A stretch of 64,000 bases of DNA from Arthrobacter sp. UM1 (lineage in GTDB: Bacteria > Actinomycetota > Actinomycetes > Actinomycetales > Micrococcaceae), in the NCBI RefSeq assembly GCF_020483305.1, contig NZ_JACWAB010000008.1, positions 1 to 64,000 of the forward strand. Reading direction: 5' to 3'. This document shows positions 16,973 to 26,158 of the stretch, in pieces. The notes under the pieces are model-generated. The model searched no databases. It worked only from the letters and a program-made list of their open reading frames with translations, and had not been told where the DNA came from. Position 1 is the first letter of the stretch; every line of letters begins with the position of its first letter. Position numbers and translations under genes: made by a program.

Positions 16973-17986
16973 CTACTTCAGGCCCGAGTAGGAGTGCAGG
17001 CCGGAGAAGAAGACGTTGACGACGGCGAAGTTGAAGATGATGCACGCGTAGCCCACGATCGAGAGCCACGCGGAGCGGACGCCGGTCCAGCCGCGGGTGG
17101 CCCGGGCGTGGAGGTACGCCGCGTACACGGTCCAGATGACGAACGTCCAGACCTCCTTGGTGTCCCAGCCCCAGTAGCGGCCCCACGCCTTGTCCGCCCA
17201 GATGGCGCCGGCGATGAGCGTGAACGTCCAGAGGATGAAGGCCACGATGTTGATGCGGTACGCGAGGTTCTCCAGCGCGAGGGCGGAGGGGACCTTCCTC
17301 AGGACGGGCATGGTGTCCTTGCCGGTGGCGTCGATCTTCGCGGCACGGCGGGACTGCAGCAGCTGGAGGACCGCCATGGCGAACGTCAGCGTGAAGAGCG
17401 AGGACGAGAACACCGCGATGGACACGTGGATGACGAGCCAGTAGCTCTGCAGCGCCGGCACGAGGTTGCCCACGGGCGTGGGGAAGCCGATGGCGGCGGC
17501 GCAGAGCATGAGCGTGACGAGCCCCGTCACGAACGTGCCGAGGAAGCGCAGGTCCTTCTTGACGAGGGCCGCGAGGAACACGATGGCCACGATGAACGCG
17601 CCGGAGGTGCAGAACTCGTACATGTTGCCCCACGGCACGCGGTGCACGGCGATGGCGCGGCTGATGACGGCGGCGCCGTGGATGAGCGCGCCGATCACCA
17701 TGACCGCCACGGCGGCGCGGCCCTGCGGCCTCAGCTCGCCGCGCGTGTAGTTCATCTCCGAGTCGGCATACTGTCCGCCCGCGGGGAGCGCCGCGGAGCC
17801 CCCTCCCCCGGTGGCCCCGCCGACGGCGACCGCTCCCGTGCCCGCGCCGGTCGCCACGGGCCGGGCGGCGGCGGACTTGGCGAAGTCCAGCGCGAACATG
17901 ATGAAGGAGACGGCGTAGCTGGCCGCAGCGAAATAGATGAAGTACTCGGCGTACTGCCCGAGCTGCTCGTTCACCGGTGCGATCAT
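16973..17986 (-). CDS. ccsB: Cytochrome c biogenesis protein CcsB (ResC-type)
   Basis: CcsB/ResC carries haem across the membrane to apocytochromes together with ResB (system II). The 337-residue protein has about eight hydrophobic segments and a glycine-rich linker near residues 50-75. The haem-handling WWD-type motif WGRYWGWDTKEVWTF lies near residue 268. His residues flank membrane segments (LIHGAAVISRAIAVHRVPWGN; VIHVSIAVF). Its ATG overlaps the resB stop by 4 bases. Confidence 0.92.
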   Translation of the reverse strand: MIAPVNEQLGQYAEYFIYFAAASYAVSFIMFALDFAKSAAARPVATGAGTGAVAVGGATGGGGSAALPAGGQYADSEMNYTRGELRPQGRAAVAVMVIGALIHGAAVISRAIAVHRVPWGNMYEFCTSGAFIVAIVFLAALVKKDLRFLGTFVTGLVTLMLCAAAIGFPTPVGNLVPALQSYWLVIHVSIAVFSSSLFTLTFAMAVLQLLQSRRAAKIDATGKDTMPVLRKVPSALALENLAYRINIVAFILWTFTLIAGAIWADKAWGRYWGWDTKEVWTFVIWTVYAAYLHARATRGWTGVRSAWLSIVGYACIIFNFAVVNVFFSGLHSYSGLK

Positions 17987-19605
17987 GCGCGATTGTCCGT
18001 TTCGTCAGTGGTGGCGGCCTGCGTGTGCGCCTGGGGGCCCGCGGGGAACGCCTTCTCCAGGAGCTCCCGCACGGCCTTGCCCTCGTGGGCCAGGCGCGGA
18101 TCCTCGCCGCGGGCCAGCAGGCCGTAGGCGACGGCAACTGTTCCATTCTCCCCGTCCCGGAACGTCACCCACAAACGACGGCGGGCGATGAACAGGGACG
18201 CGATGAGGGAGAAGAACGCGAGGCCCGCGAAGACGGCCGCCAGACCCTGGCCCGGGTCGTGGTGCACGTCCACGGCGATGTACCGCTTGAGGCCCGAGAA
18301 CTCGATGCTGCCCTTGCCTCCCGGGAGCTTGGCCGTCTGGTTGGGCTTGAGCACGATCCCGTTGCCCTGCTTGCGGCTGTTGAGCTCCTTGAGGCTCTTG
18401 GTGTCGAGAACGTACACGTTCTGCGGCTTGCCCTTGTCCAGCCCCAGGTCCCCCTCATACGAGTTGAGGGTGAGCGTGGGCGCGTACGGGTCCGGGTCCG
18501 CGGAGTAGGAGACGTTCTGGGCGTTGCGCGCCGTCGTCGGCAGGAGGAAGCCGGAGAAGGCGAGCTGGGACGGCTGGGCGTCCGGCACCTTGAGGACGAA
18601 CAGCGAGGTGTACATGCCGTCCTGCGAGACAGCGACGGCGGGCCCCTGGTAGGACACGTCCCCCTTGCCGTCCTTGACCGTGACGATCGGGGCGTAGCCG
18701 TTGCCCACGAGGTAGACCTGGTCCTGGCCCATCTTGAGGGGCTCGTTGACCTTGAGGGCCTGCTTCTTCTCCTGGGAGCCGTAGTTCGTGGTGACGTCCG
18801 CGCGGAAGTCGAGCGGCTGGCCGTAGTGGGTCTTGGACTCGCGGTCGAACTGGACGTGGAACTTGTCCAGCCGGATGGAATACGGCGTCAGCTTCTCGTC
18901 CGAGAACCGGCTGCCGGGAGAGAACGTGTCATAGGAGACGAGCGTGTTGACGAACGTGTCCCCCTCCACGATGATCCGCTGGCCCTTGTATCCGTACAGG
19001 CCTCCGATGGCGACGGCGATGAGCACGCCCACGAGGCTCACGTGGAAGACGAGGTTGCCGAGCTCCTTGAACAGTCCCCGCTCGGCGCCGACCGAGGCCG
19101 GGCGGCCCTCCGCCGCGGGGCGGACGTCCACGCGGTACCCGCGCTTCTTCAGGGCGTCGGCGGCGCGGCGGGCGGCGTCGTCGGCCCCCTCGGGAGCGGA
19201 GAGGGAGAGCTCGCCGTGCTCGGGCAGGCGGGCGAGGTTCGCGGGAGTCCTCGGCGGCTTCGAGCGCCAGTGCTTGTAGTGCACGCGGGCGCGCGGGATG
19301 ACGCAGCCGATGAGGGAGACGAAGAGCAGCAGGTAGATCGCCGAGAACCAGTAGCTCGAGAAGACGTCGAAGAACTGGAGCTTGTCCAGCACCGGGAACA
19401 CGTCCGGGTGGTCGGCCTTGTACTGGGTCACCTTCGTGGCGTCCACGGAGCGCTGCGGGAAGATCGAGCCCGGCACGGCGGCCACGGCGAGCAGCAGGAG
19501 GAGGAACAGCGCCGTGGACATGGACGTCAGCTGGGTCCAGAAGAAGCGCAGCCAGCCGAGGACCCCGAGCCTGGGCTGGGCGACGTCGCGGGAAGCGTGA
19601 GCCAT
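17983..19605 (-). CDS. resB: Cytochrome c biogenesis protein ResB
   Basis: ResB (540 residues) is the large partner of CcsB. Three N-terminal membrane spans (SMSTALFLLLLLAVAAVPGS; WFSAIYLLLFVSLIGCVI; LVFHVSLVGVLIAVAIGGLYG) are followed by a large extracytoplasmic domain. A C-terminal span (LAAVFAGLAFFSLIASLFIA) precedes a cytoplasmic tail. The family motif FPQRSVDA follows the first span. The ATG at 19605 lies close to the end of ccdA, in the order tlpA, ccdA, resB, ccsB. Confidence 0.92.
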   Translation of the reverse strand: MAHASRDVAQPRLGVLGWLRFFWTQLTSMSTALFLLLLLAVAAVPGSIFPQRSVDATKVTQYKADHPDVFPVLDKLQFFDVFSSYWFSAIYLLLFVSLIGCVIPRARVHYKHWRSKPPRTPANLARLPEHGELSLSAPEGADDAARRAADALKKRGYRVDVRPAAEGRPASVGAERGLFKELGNLVFHVSLVGVLIAVAIGGLYGYKGQRIIVEGDTFVNTLVSYDTFSPGSRFSDEKLTPYSIRLDKFHVQFDRESKTHYGQPLDFRADVTTNYGSQEKKQALKVNEPLKMGQDQVYLVGNGYAPIVTVKDGKGDVSYQGPAVAVSQDGMYTSLFVLKVPDAQPSQLAFSGFLLPTTARNAQNVSYSADPDPYAPTLTLNSYEGDLGLDKGKPQNVYVLDTKSLKELNSRKQGNGIVLKPNQTAKLPGGKGSIEFSGLKRYIAVDVHHDPGQGLAAVFAGLAFFSLIASLFIARRRLWVTFRDGENGTVAVAYGLLARGEDPRLAHEGKAVRELLEKAFPAGPQAHTQAATTDETDNRA

Positions 19606-19619
19606 CGTCGAGAGATTCC

Positions 19620-20414
19620 TTAGATCGGGGCCGTGTATTCGGAGACGAACCAGTTTTGCAGGGCGTTCATCCAGTCTGTCCACCAGCCGAGCGCCATGAG
19701 CAGGCCGAGGAGCACGAGCAGGACGCCGCCCGCCCGCATGATCGCCGCGCGGTGCCGGCGCAGGGCCCTGATCCGGGCGAGGCCCCGCCGGACGCCGAAG
19801 GCGATGACGATGAACGGGACGCCGAGGCCCAGGCAGTACGCGAGCGCCAGGAACGCGCCGCGGCCCGGGTCCGTGCTGCCCGCGCTGGACATGGCGAGGA
19901 CCGCCGCGAGCGTGGGGCCGATGCAGGGCGCCCAGCCCAGGCCGAACGTGGCCCCGAGCAGCGGAGCGCCGATGAGGCCCCGCGGCGGCTGCCACCGCAC
20001 CTTGGCCTCCCCCTGCAGCCACGGGATGACGCCCATGAACCCGAGGCCCAGCACCATGACGAGCACGCCGAGCAGGCGGACGATCCAGTCCCCCTCCCCC
20101 TTGAGCCAGAGGAAGACCTGCCCGAACACGGCGCCCGCCAGGACGAACACCGCCGAGAAGCCGAGGACGAACAGCGCCACCGCCGGCACCACCCGGGACT
20201 TCCGCCCGGAGTCCAGCTCCTCGCCGGAGAGCCCCGTGACGTAGCCGAGGTATCCGGGCACGAGCGGCAGGACGCAGGGCGAGAGGAAGGAGACGAGGCC
20301 CGCCAGGGCCGCGACCGGCGCCGCCACGAGCAGCGAGCCGTCCCGGACGAGCTCGGCGAAGCCGTTGCCCGCGGACGCGCCCACGGCGCCGAGGAGGGGG
20401 TGGAGCACGGTCAT
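19620..20414 (-). CDS. ccdA: Cytochrome c biogenesis protein CcdA
   Basis: CcdA passes reducing equivalents from cytoplasmic thioredoxin across the membrane to extracytoplasmic TlpA/ResA. This ~264-residue protein has six membrane helices. The two redox cysteines sit in [17 protein letters not shown] and [15 protein letters not shown]. The start is ATG 20414 or the GTG 3 bases upstream of it. It lies between tlpA and resB. Confidence 0.92.
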   Translation of the reverse strand: MTVLHPLLGAVGASAGNGFAELVRDGSLLVAAPVAALAGLVSFLSPCVLPLVPGYLGYVTGLSGEELDSGRKSRVVPAVALFVLGFSAVFVLAGAVFGQVFLWLKGEGDWIVRLLGVLVMVLGLGFMGVIPWLQGEAKVRWQPPRGLIGAPLLGATFGLGWAPCIGPTLAAVLAMSSAGSTDPGRGAFLALAYCLGLGVPFIVIAFGVRRGLARIRALRRHRAAIMRAGGVLLVLLGLLMALGWWTDWMNALQNWFVSEYTAPI

Positions 20415-20420
20415 CACGCG

Positions 20421-21053
20421 CTACGGAAGGTTGGACTTGATGAGGGTGGAGAGCGTGCCCTTGTCCGCGATGCCGAGGATGCGGGCGGCCACCCTGCCCT
20501 CCGGGTCGATGACGAGCGTGGTGGGGACGGCCGTGGGCGGCACGAACTTGGACATGGCCATGAGGACCTTGCCCTCCAGGTCCCGCACCGAGGGGTAGGA
20601 GATCTTGAAGGTGCGGTCGAACGCGTCCGCCGTGGGCTTCTCATCCCGGACGTTGACGCCGAGGAACTCCACCTTCTGGCCCTTGAACTCGTCCGCGGCC
20701 TTCTTGAGCGTGGGCGCCTCGCTGCGGCACGGCCCGCAGGCGGCGTACCAGAAGTTCATGACGAGGACCTTGCCCCGGTAGTCCTCCGCCTTGACGGTCT
20801 TGCCCGTGAAGAGGGGCGCCTCGAAGGAGACGGGCTCGCCGCGCTTGTCCTTGCCGTACTCCTCGATGGAGCCGTCACCGGCGATGTAGTTCTTGCCGTC
20901 TCCGGACCGGGCCTGCTTGGCCAGGTCAGACTTCTCTCCGCACGCGGCCAGCGGAAGCACGAGCGCGGCGGCGGCGACCCCGAGGGCCGCACGGCGGCTG
21001 CGCTGGGGGCCGGACGGCACACGGCGGTCCTCGGGCAGACGGAAGGCAGGCAT
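20421..21053 (-). CDS. TlpA/ResA-type thioredoxin lipoprotein
   Basis: This extracytoplasmic thiol-disulfide oxidoreductase would reduce apocytochrome c cysteines. The chosen ATG gives an N-region (MPAFRLPEDRR), then a twin-Arg and hydrophobic stretch ending in the lipobox LAAC at about residue 38. The active site is CGPC in WYAACGPCRSEAP. The cis-Pro region (VPTTLVIDPEGRV) is typical of TlpA. A longer frame begins at a GTG at 21092. Its partner CcdA is the next gene. Confidence 0.88.
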   Translation of the reverse strand: MPAFRLPEDRRVPSGPQRSRRAALGVAAAALVLPLAACGEKSDLAKQARSGDGKNYIAGDGSIEEYGKDKRGEPVSFEAPLFTGKTVKAEDYRGKVLVMNFWYAACGPCRSEAPTLKKAADEFKGQKVEFLGVNVRDEKPTADAFDRTFKISYPSVRDLEGKVLMAMSKFVPPTAVPTTLVIDPEGRVAARILGIADKGTLSTLIKSNLP

Positions 21054-21126
21054 ACCCTCCAGTATGCCAACCCAATCTGAGAACTCACTCACCGGGGTCA
21101 GCCCTCGCGGGCTCTCGCCCTCTGCG

Positions 21127-21813
21127 TCAGGCTCCCGGGATGCTCGCGGCCCCGTTCGTCAGCTCCCGGTTCGGCTCGTCGTAGCGGACGCCGGTCAGGG
21201 CCCCGTCCGCGAAATCGAAGCTCGTCACCGAGGTGAGCGAGCACTCCCGCTGCCGCGGATCGTGCCAGAGGCGCTTGCGCTCCGCAGACAGGCGGGCCAT
21301 CCAGATGGGCAGCTGGTGGCTCACGACGACGGCGGCCACCCGCGTGCCCGGCTCCCTCACCCCGGCGGCGCGCTCCGCGCTCTCGCGGGCCGCGTCGATG
21401 GCCCTCGCCATCCGGGAGGCCTGGGACGCGTAGGACTCGCCCCACGAGGGGCGGAACGGGTTCCAGAGGAGCGGCCAGTACCGGGGGTTGCGCACGCGGG
21501 AGGTCATGCCGCTGAGGCCCTGGAAGCTGTTGCCGGCCTCGATGAGCCGCTCGTCGATGTGGACGGGGAGGCCGAGGGCGCGCGCCGTCGGCTCCGCGGT
21601 CTCCCGCGCACGCTCGAGCGGCGAGGAGACGAGGTAGGTGATGTGCTCCCCCTGCGCCGCAAGCATCATGAACCAGTCCGCGGCGCCGTCCGCCATCCGG
21701 CGGCCGAGCTCGGAGAGGTGGTAGTCCGGCAGGCGCCCGTAGAGGATGCCCTCCGGGTTGTGGACCTCGCCGTGGCGCAGAACGTGGACCGTGGTGCGGA
21801 GCTGGTTCGTCAT
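21127..21813 (-). CDS. Histidine phosphatase family protein
   Basis: This 228-residue member of the phosphoglycerate-mutase-like branch has the catalytic VLRHGEVHNP motif near residue 11. YGRLPDYHLSELG and SSPLERARETAEPTA follow, then the second His in VVVSHQLPIWMA. It would be a broad-specificity phosphatase; the substrate is not predictable. It is placed directly upstream of tlpA in the leftward row. An in-frame GTG at 21819 is an alternative start. Confidence 0.85.
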   Translation of the reverse strand: MTNQLRTTVHVLRHGEVHNPEGILYGRLPDYHLSELGRRMADGAADWFMMLAAQGEHITYLVSSPLERARETAEPTARALGLPVHIDERLIEAGNSFQGLSGMTSRVRNPRYWPLLWNPFRPSWGESYASQASRMARAIDAARESAERAAGVREPGTRVAAVVVSHQLPIWMARLSAERKRLWHDPRQRECSLTSVTSFDFADGALTGVRYDEPNRELTNGAASIPGA

Positions 21814-21919
21814 GGACACGAGTCTGCCAGGTTCGGGGCGCAGTTCGCTGGGCTTTCCGGCGGGTGCGCCGGCCGAGGCGTCGTCACCCGCCCCCGGATC
21901 AGGCCGGGTCGGGCCCTGC

Positions 21920-22204
21920 TCAGCCCTGCCGTGCGGAGAGGAGGCGGCGGAAGCGCACCGGGTCGATCACCCAGAAGTCCCGCGGGACGCCGTCGATGAC
22001 GAGCACCGGGATCTCTGCCGCGTGCCGCGGGCCGAGCTCGGGGAAGTCCTCCACGCGGGCCTCCAGCGGGGCCAGGCCGAACTCGGCCGAGACCTCCTCC
22101 ACCACGGGCTTGGCCTGGGCGCAGGCGGTGCAGCTCGCGCTCGTGACGAGGACCACGGGCCCCGCCTTGAGCGGATCGGCTGCGTCAGAGGGAACGGCGT
22201 CCAC
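21920..22204 (-). CDS. Glutaredoxin/thioredoxin-like protein
   Basis: This small 94-residue protein has a thioredoxin fold: VVLVTSASCTACAQAKPVVE carries the CxxC redox pair near residues 21-24, and EIPVLVIDGV is the cis-Pro region. The GTG at 22204 was chosen because CCGAGGAGAATCC directly precedes it; longer in-frame starts lack this. It resembles DUF836/glutaredoxin-family proteins that neighbour histidine phosphatases in actinobacteria. A general disulfide-reductase role is inferred. Confidence 0.8.
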   Translation of the reverse strand: MDAVPSDAADPLKAGPVVLVTSASCTACAQAKPVVEEVSAEFGLAPLEARVEDFPELGPRHAAEIPVLVIDGVPRDFWVIDPVRFRRLLSARQG

Positions 22205-22310
22205 GGATTCTCCTCGGTCGGGGGCCCGGCGGCGCGGGCGCTCGGCGCTGCCCACGGGATGGGGCGCGCAGGCTGTGCGGCGGAAGGGATGGAACAGGTC
22301 AGCGGAGACA

Positions 22311-22346
22311 GCAGAGGCCGGCCTCCCGTGAGGAGAGCCGGCCCTG
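22311..22346 (-). terminator. Hairpin downstream of the bS22-like gene
   Basis: GCAGAGGCCGGC (22311-22322) pairs with GCCGGCCCTGC (22336-22346), with one bulged base. It lies about 35 bases beyond the stop of the small basic protein gene, as expected for a strong terminator after a highly expressed gene. Confidence 0.6.
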
Positions 22347-22379
22347 CTCAGACGAGCGCCTCGAGCGAGGCGCCGCGTC

Positions 22380-22478
22380 CTACTTCTTGTTGCGGCGCTG
22401 GTGGCGCGTCTTGCGGAGAAGCTTGCGGTGCTTCTTCTTCGCCATACGCTTGCGGCGCTTCTTGATCACAGAGCCCAT
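22380..22478 (-). CDS. AURKAIP1/bS22-like small basic ribosomal protein
   Basis: This 32-residue protein begins [20 protein letters not shown] and is almost wholly Lys/Arg. It matches the short AURKAIP1/COX24-domain protein of actinobacteria (Rv0500B type), found as bS22 in mycobacterial 30S ribosomes. It would bind 16S rRNA. It lies in the same general neighbourhood as proC, as in mycobacteria, though here the two are separated by several genes. Confidence 0.93.
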   Translation of the reverse strand: MGSVIKKRRKRMAKKKHRKLLRKTRHQRRNKK

Positions 22479-22686
22479 GCGGTTCCTCACAAACTAGTCG
22501 GTGCCGGCGGCCCGGGCTGCGCGGCGCAGCCGTGCTCGGCACGCTCGGATTCGCTCTCGCGAAACGAACAATGGTCCACGTCCGGGTTGCCGCTGTGGCG
22601 TTAACCCTTTGGACACCCGACTTTCGAGCATACCTTTGAAACCCGGCTGGGAGCGAATTGCCCTCCGGCGCGGGTCACGAGCCGGG

Positions 22687-23265
22687 TCAGCGACCGTTCC
22701 GCCGGCGGGCCAGCCGGGAGAGGCCCGCGAGGTTCTGGAGGAAGGAGGGCGCCCCATCCGCCTGGGCCTGCTGCCCCGGCGTCTGCGGAGCGGCCGGACG
22801 GACCGGGCTCGATCCCCCGTGGGCCGCGGCCGCCGCCGCAGGCGGTGCGGGCTGCGCGGCGGCAGCGTCGTCGTCGTCCGCTCCCCCGGAGGCGGCCGGG
22901 AGGTCCGTCTCCGTGAGCGCGGTGGGGACGGGATCGGGGCGGACGGTGAGGTCCTCGTGGAGGGCGCCGGCGGGCTTGGCGTTCGCCGCGATCTCGCCGG
23001 ACCACGTGCTGAGGAGCGTGAAGGCCTCCCGCGAGACGCGGTAGAGACGGCGCTGGGCGTCGGGGCGCATGAGGATGACGCCGGCCTCGCGCAGGATCTT
23101 GAGGTGCTTGGACGCGGCCGGCTGCGAGATGCCGACGATCTCCACGATCTCCGTGACGGACAGCTGCTCCGAGCCGAGCGCGTCCACGATCCTCCGCCGC
23201 GTCGGCTCGCCGAGGCTGCCGAGGATGCTCTCGAGACGCGCGTGAGTGGAAATCCGTTCCGTCAT
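22687..23265 (-). CDS. ArsR-family transcriptional regulator
   Basis: This 192-residue protein has a winged helix in the first ~85 residues (LGSLGEPTRRRIVDALGSEQ; ISQPAASKHLKILREAGVIL; RRLYRV). A long low-complexity Ala/Pro/Asp-rich linker follows, then a short C-terminal helix (SFLQNLAGLSRLARRRNGR). No metal-binding Cys/His cluster of classical ArsR is apparent, so the ligand is unknown. It is upstream of bS22 in the same direction; the 208-base gap between them probably carries the bS22 promoter. Confidence 0.82.
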   Translation of the reverse strand: MTERISTHARLESILGSLGEPTRRRIVDALGSEQLSVTEIVEIVGISQPAASKHLKILREAGVILMRPDAQRRLYRVSREAFTLLSTWSGEIAANAKPAGALHEDLTVRPDPVPTALTETDLPAASGGADDDDAAAAQPAPPAAAAAAHGGSSPVRPAAPQTPGQQAQADGAPSFLQNLAGLSRLARRRNGR

Positions 23266-23382
23266 GGATCCAAGCCTATCGAGCCGGTCCGCTCGCGCCG
23301 GGAAAGGGCGGACGTGATGTCAGCCGGGCTGCTCGCCAGCCCGGCCGAGGCCTCGTGGGCCGGGCGTCAGTCGAGGCGGCTG

Positions 23383-24573
23383 TCAGTCGAACCAGGGGTC
23401 CAGCCCGTGCAGGGGCAGGACCTCCTTGCGGGTGGCCATGATGGCGCGATCCACGGCGTCGTTCGGGTCGTAGCCCACCTCCCACGAGCGCCACCACGTG
23501 TCCGCGTCCTCGCCCATGAGCTCGGGCGCATCCTTGCGGTACTTCTCCTTGACGTAGTCCCGCCAGGACTGCGGCGTGGGCTCCGAGACCCCGATGGGCG
23601 CGCCGGCGACGACGCCGCACAGGTGGCTCCACACCCGCGGGGTCGTGTTGACCACGTCGTACCCGCCGCCGCCCGTGGCGATCCAGCGGTCCTCGCAGAG
23701 GTCGTGCGCGAGCCCCGCGATGGAGATGGCCGCCATCCGCTGCGCGTCCACGCTGACCCGCAGGTTGGAGAGGGGGTCCTCCGTGTGGGCGTCGCAGCCG
23801 TGCTGGGAGACGATGACCTCCGGCTCGAACGCCCCCGCCACCTGCGGGACCACCGCGTGGAACGCCCGCAGCCAGCCGGAGTCCGAGGTCCCCGCCGGAA
23901 GCGCGATGTTGACGGCCGTGCCCGGGGCGTCTCCCCCGCCCGTCTCGTAGGGGAAGCCGCTGCCGGGGAAGAGGGAGACCGTCATGACGCGGGGGTCGTT
24001 GAAGAAGATCGACTGGGTCCCGTCACCGTGGTGCGCGTCCACGTCGATGTAGAGGACGCGCTTCACGCCGGACTCGAGGAGCTGGGCCACCGCGCCCGCT
24101 GCGTCGTTGTAGATGCAGAAGCCCGAGGCCGCGGAGCGGGAGGCGTGGTGCATGCCGCCGGCGAAGTTGACCACGTGCTTGGCCTTCTCCGAGGCGATGA
24201 GGTCCGCCGCCTGGACGGATCCGCCGAAGATCGTGGCCGCTGCCACGTGCATGTCCGCGAAGGCCGGGTTGTCCATCGTCCCCAGCCCCCGCTTCTCGTC
24301 CGAGCGGCGGGGGTCCGCGCTGACGAGCTGGACGGCGTTGATGTACGCCGCGTCGTGCACCAGCTCCAGCTCCCCGTGCGAGGAGGTGTGCGGGCGGGCG
24401 CGGGTCACGTTGGGGAGGTCGAAGACCCCGAGGTCGTAGGCGAGCCGGGCGGTGAGGTCCAGCCGCATCGGATGCATCGGGTGCCGGTGGGCGAACTTGT
24501 AGCGCAGCAGCGAATCCGAGTAGACGATCGAGGTGGGGACCGCCGGATACGCGAAACCCGTGGGACTGTACAT
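23383..24573 (-). CDS. acuC: Acetoin utilization protein AcuC-like deacetylase
   Basis: This 396-residue member of the class I/II HDAC-like zinc deacetylases likely removes acetyl groups from lysines such as that of acetyl-CoA synthetase. Metal and catalytic motifs are GGMHHASRSAASGFCIYND, LYIDVDAHHGDGTQ and VSQHGCDAHTEDPLSNL, with GGGGYDVVN near the end. It is divergent from trkH. Catalytic residues look intact. Confidence 0.87.
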   Translation of the reverse strand: MYSPTGFAYPAVPTSIVYSDSLLRYKFAHRHPMHPMRLDLTARLAYDLGVFDLPNVTRARPHTSSHGELELVHDAAYINAVQLVSADPRRSDEKRGLGTMDNPAFADMHVAAATIFGGSVQAADLIASEKAKHVVNFAGGMHHASRSAASGFCIYNDAAGAVAQLLESGVKRVLYIDVDAHHGDGTQSIFFNDPRVMTVSLFPGSGFPYETGGGDAPGTAVNIALPAGTSDSGWLRAFHAVVPQVAGAFEPEVIVSQHGCDAHTEDPLSNLRVSVDAQRMAAISIAGLAHDLCEDRWIATGGGGYDVVNTTPRVWSHLCGVVAGAPIGVSEPTPQSWRDYVKEKYRKDAPELMGEDADTWWRSWEVGYDPNDAVDRAIMATRKEVLPLHGLDPWFD

Positions 24574-24715
24574 GTCGGACAGGCTACGCTAAGGGCTGGG
24601 GTCTGTGGATCCCGGCCGACGACGGCGAGGCGCCGGAGCGGCCGCGGCCAGCCCTGCGAGACGCCCCGTTCCCCACGGAAAGCCCACCGATGACCCCGTC
24701 CCTGCGAGGAGCCGC

Positions 24716-26158
24716 ATGCTGACAGACGACTCGCGCCAGCGGGCGGCGACGTCGACAGCCGTCGCGGCGCCTGCGCGGCCTCAGCGCACCGTGCTCTCGA
24801 GCTTCGTCTCGAGCCGGAACCTCATCGAGTCGGCCATCAACTCCTCCCCGGCCCGGCTCGCGATCATGGCGTTCATCCTCATCGTGCTGCTCTTCACGAC
24901 CCTGCTCATGCTGCCGGCCTCGTCCCGGACGGGCTACGTGACGCCGCTGCACGACGCGATGTTCACCGCTGTCTCCGCGGTCTGCGTCACGGGGCTCACG
25001 GTGGTCTCCACCGCGGACCACTGGTCCGGGTTCGGGCAGGCCGTCATCCTCCTCGGCATCTTCATCGGCGGCCTCGGCACGCTGACCCTCGCCTCGATCC
25101 TCGCGCTCATCGTCTCCAAGCGGCTCGGCGTGCGCGGCAAGCTCGTGGCGGCCGAGGCCATGAACTCGAGCAGCCCGCTCGGCGAGGTGGGCACGCTGCT
25201 GCGCACCGTCATCGCGGTCTCCATCTCCTGCGAGGGCGCCATCGCCCTGTGGCTGTTCGTCCGGTTCCTCACGCTCGGGGAGTCGCTGCCGGACGCCGCC
25301 TGGCACGGCGTCTTCTACGCCGTCTCCACGTTCAACAACGCCGGGTTCACGCCGCACTCGGACGGACTCATCCCCTACGAGTACGACCTCTGGATCCTCA
25401 TCCCCATCATGATCGGCGGGTTCATCGGCTCGCTGGGCTTCCCCGTCCTGCTCGTGCTCATCCAGAAGCGCCTCGCGTTCCGCCGGTGGAGCCTCCACGC
25501 CAAGCTGACGGTGCAGATGAGCCTCGTGCTCTTCGCCGTCGGCGCCGTGCTCTGGGGGCTCATGGAGTGGGACAACAACCGGACCATCGGGCACCTCAAC
25601 CCGTTCGACAAGTCCGTCCACGCCATGTTCGCCTCCGTCATGGCCCGCTCGCTCGGCTTCAACATCGTGGACATGAACCACCTCAACTCGGACACGATGG
25701 TCCTCACGGACATGCTCATGTTCGCGGGCGGCGGCTCGGCGTCCACGGCGGGCGGCATCAAGGTGACCACCATCGCCGTCATGTTCCTCGCGATCCTCGC
25801 GGAGGCGCGCGGCGACCAGGACGTCAAGGTCTACGGCCGCACCATCCCGCCGGGGGCCATGCGCGTGGCCATCTCGGTCATCGTCATGGGCGGCACCATC
25901 GTGGCCGTGGGCACCCTGCTCGTCCTGCGCATCTCGGGGCAGAGCCTGGACCGGGTCCTCTTCGAGGTCATCTCGGCGTTCGCCACGTGCGGCCTGTCCA
26001 CGAACCTGTCCGCGGAGCTGCCGCCGAGCGGCAAGTACGTCCTCACCCTGCTCATGTTCTTCGGCCGCGTCGGCACCGTGACGCTGGCCGCCGCGCTCGC
26101 CCTGCGCGAGCGCCGGGCCCTGTACCACTTCCCGGAAGAGAGGCCGATCATTGGCTAA
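24716..26158 (+). CDS. Trk/Ktr-type potassium uptake membrane subunit
   Basis: This 480-residue K+ (or Na+/K+) transporter pore is of the TrkH/KtrB type. It has four M1-P-M2 repeats with filter-like segments: VCVTGLTVV, STFNNAGFTPHS, ARSLGFNIVD and FATCGLSTNLS. The second and fourth match the Gly-filter pattern best. The ATG at 24716 has GCGAGGAGCCGC just upstream and gives a ~45-residue cytoplasmic lead. Its stop overlaps the TTG start of the regulatory subunit gene. Confidence 0.9.
   Translation: MLTDDSRQRAATSTAVAAPARPQRTVLSSFVSSRNLIESAINSSPARLAIMAFILIVLLFTTLLMLPASSRTGYVTPLHDAMFTAVSAVCVTGLTVVSTADHWSGFGQAVILLGIFIGGLGTLTLASILALIVSKRLGVRGKLVAAEAMNSSSPLGEVGTLLRTVIAVSISCEGAIALWLFVRFLTLGESLPDAAWHGVFYAVSTFNNAGFTPHSDGLIPYEYDLWILIPIMIGGFIGSLGFPVLLVLIQKRLAFRRWSLHAKLTVQMSLVLFAVGAVLWGLMEWDNNRTIGHLNPFDKSVHAMFASVMARSLGFNIVDMNHLNSDTMVLTDMLMFAGGGSASTAGGIKVTTIAVMFLAILAEARGDQDVKVYGRTIPPGAMRVAISVIVMGGTIVAVGTLLVLRISGQSLDRVLFEVISAFATCGLSTNLSAELPPSGKYVLTLLMFFGRVGTVTLAAALALRERRALYHFPEERPIIG

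Noticed and set aside
16692..18146. A leftward frame of 484 codons spanning DUF4229 and ccsB
   Set aside because: It reads through two real genes in a different frame for most of its length; ccsB and DUF4229 have their own starts and conserved features.
22348..22542. A 64-codon leftward frame overlapping the bS22-like gene
   Set aside because: It is out of frame with the strongly conserved 32-residue basic protein and has no family features.
22479..22686. Possible tRNA in the GC-rich hairpin region upstream of the bS22-like gene
   Set aside because: No T-loop consensus or acceptor/anticodon arrangement could be found; no tRNA or rRNA was seen anywhere in the window.
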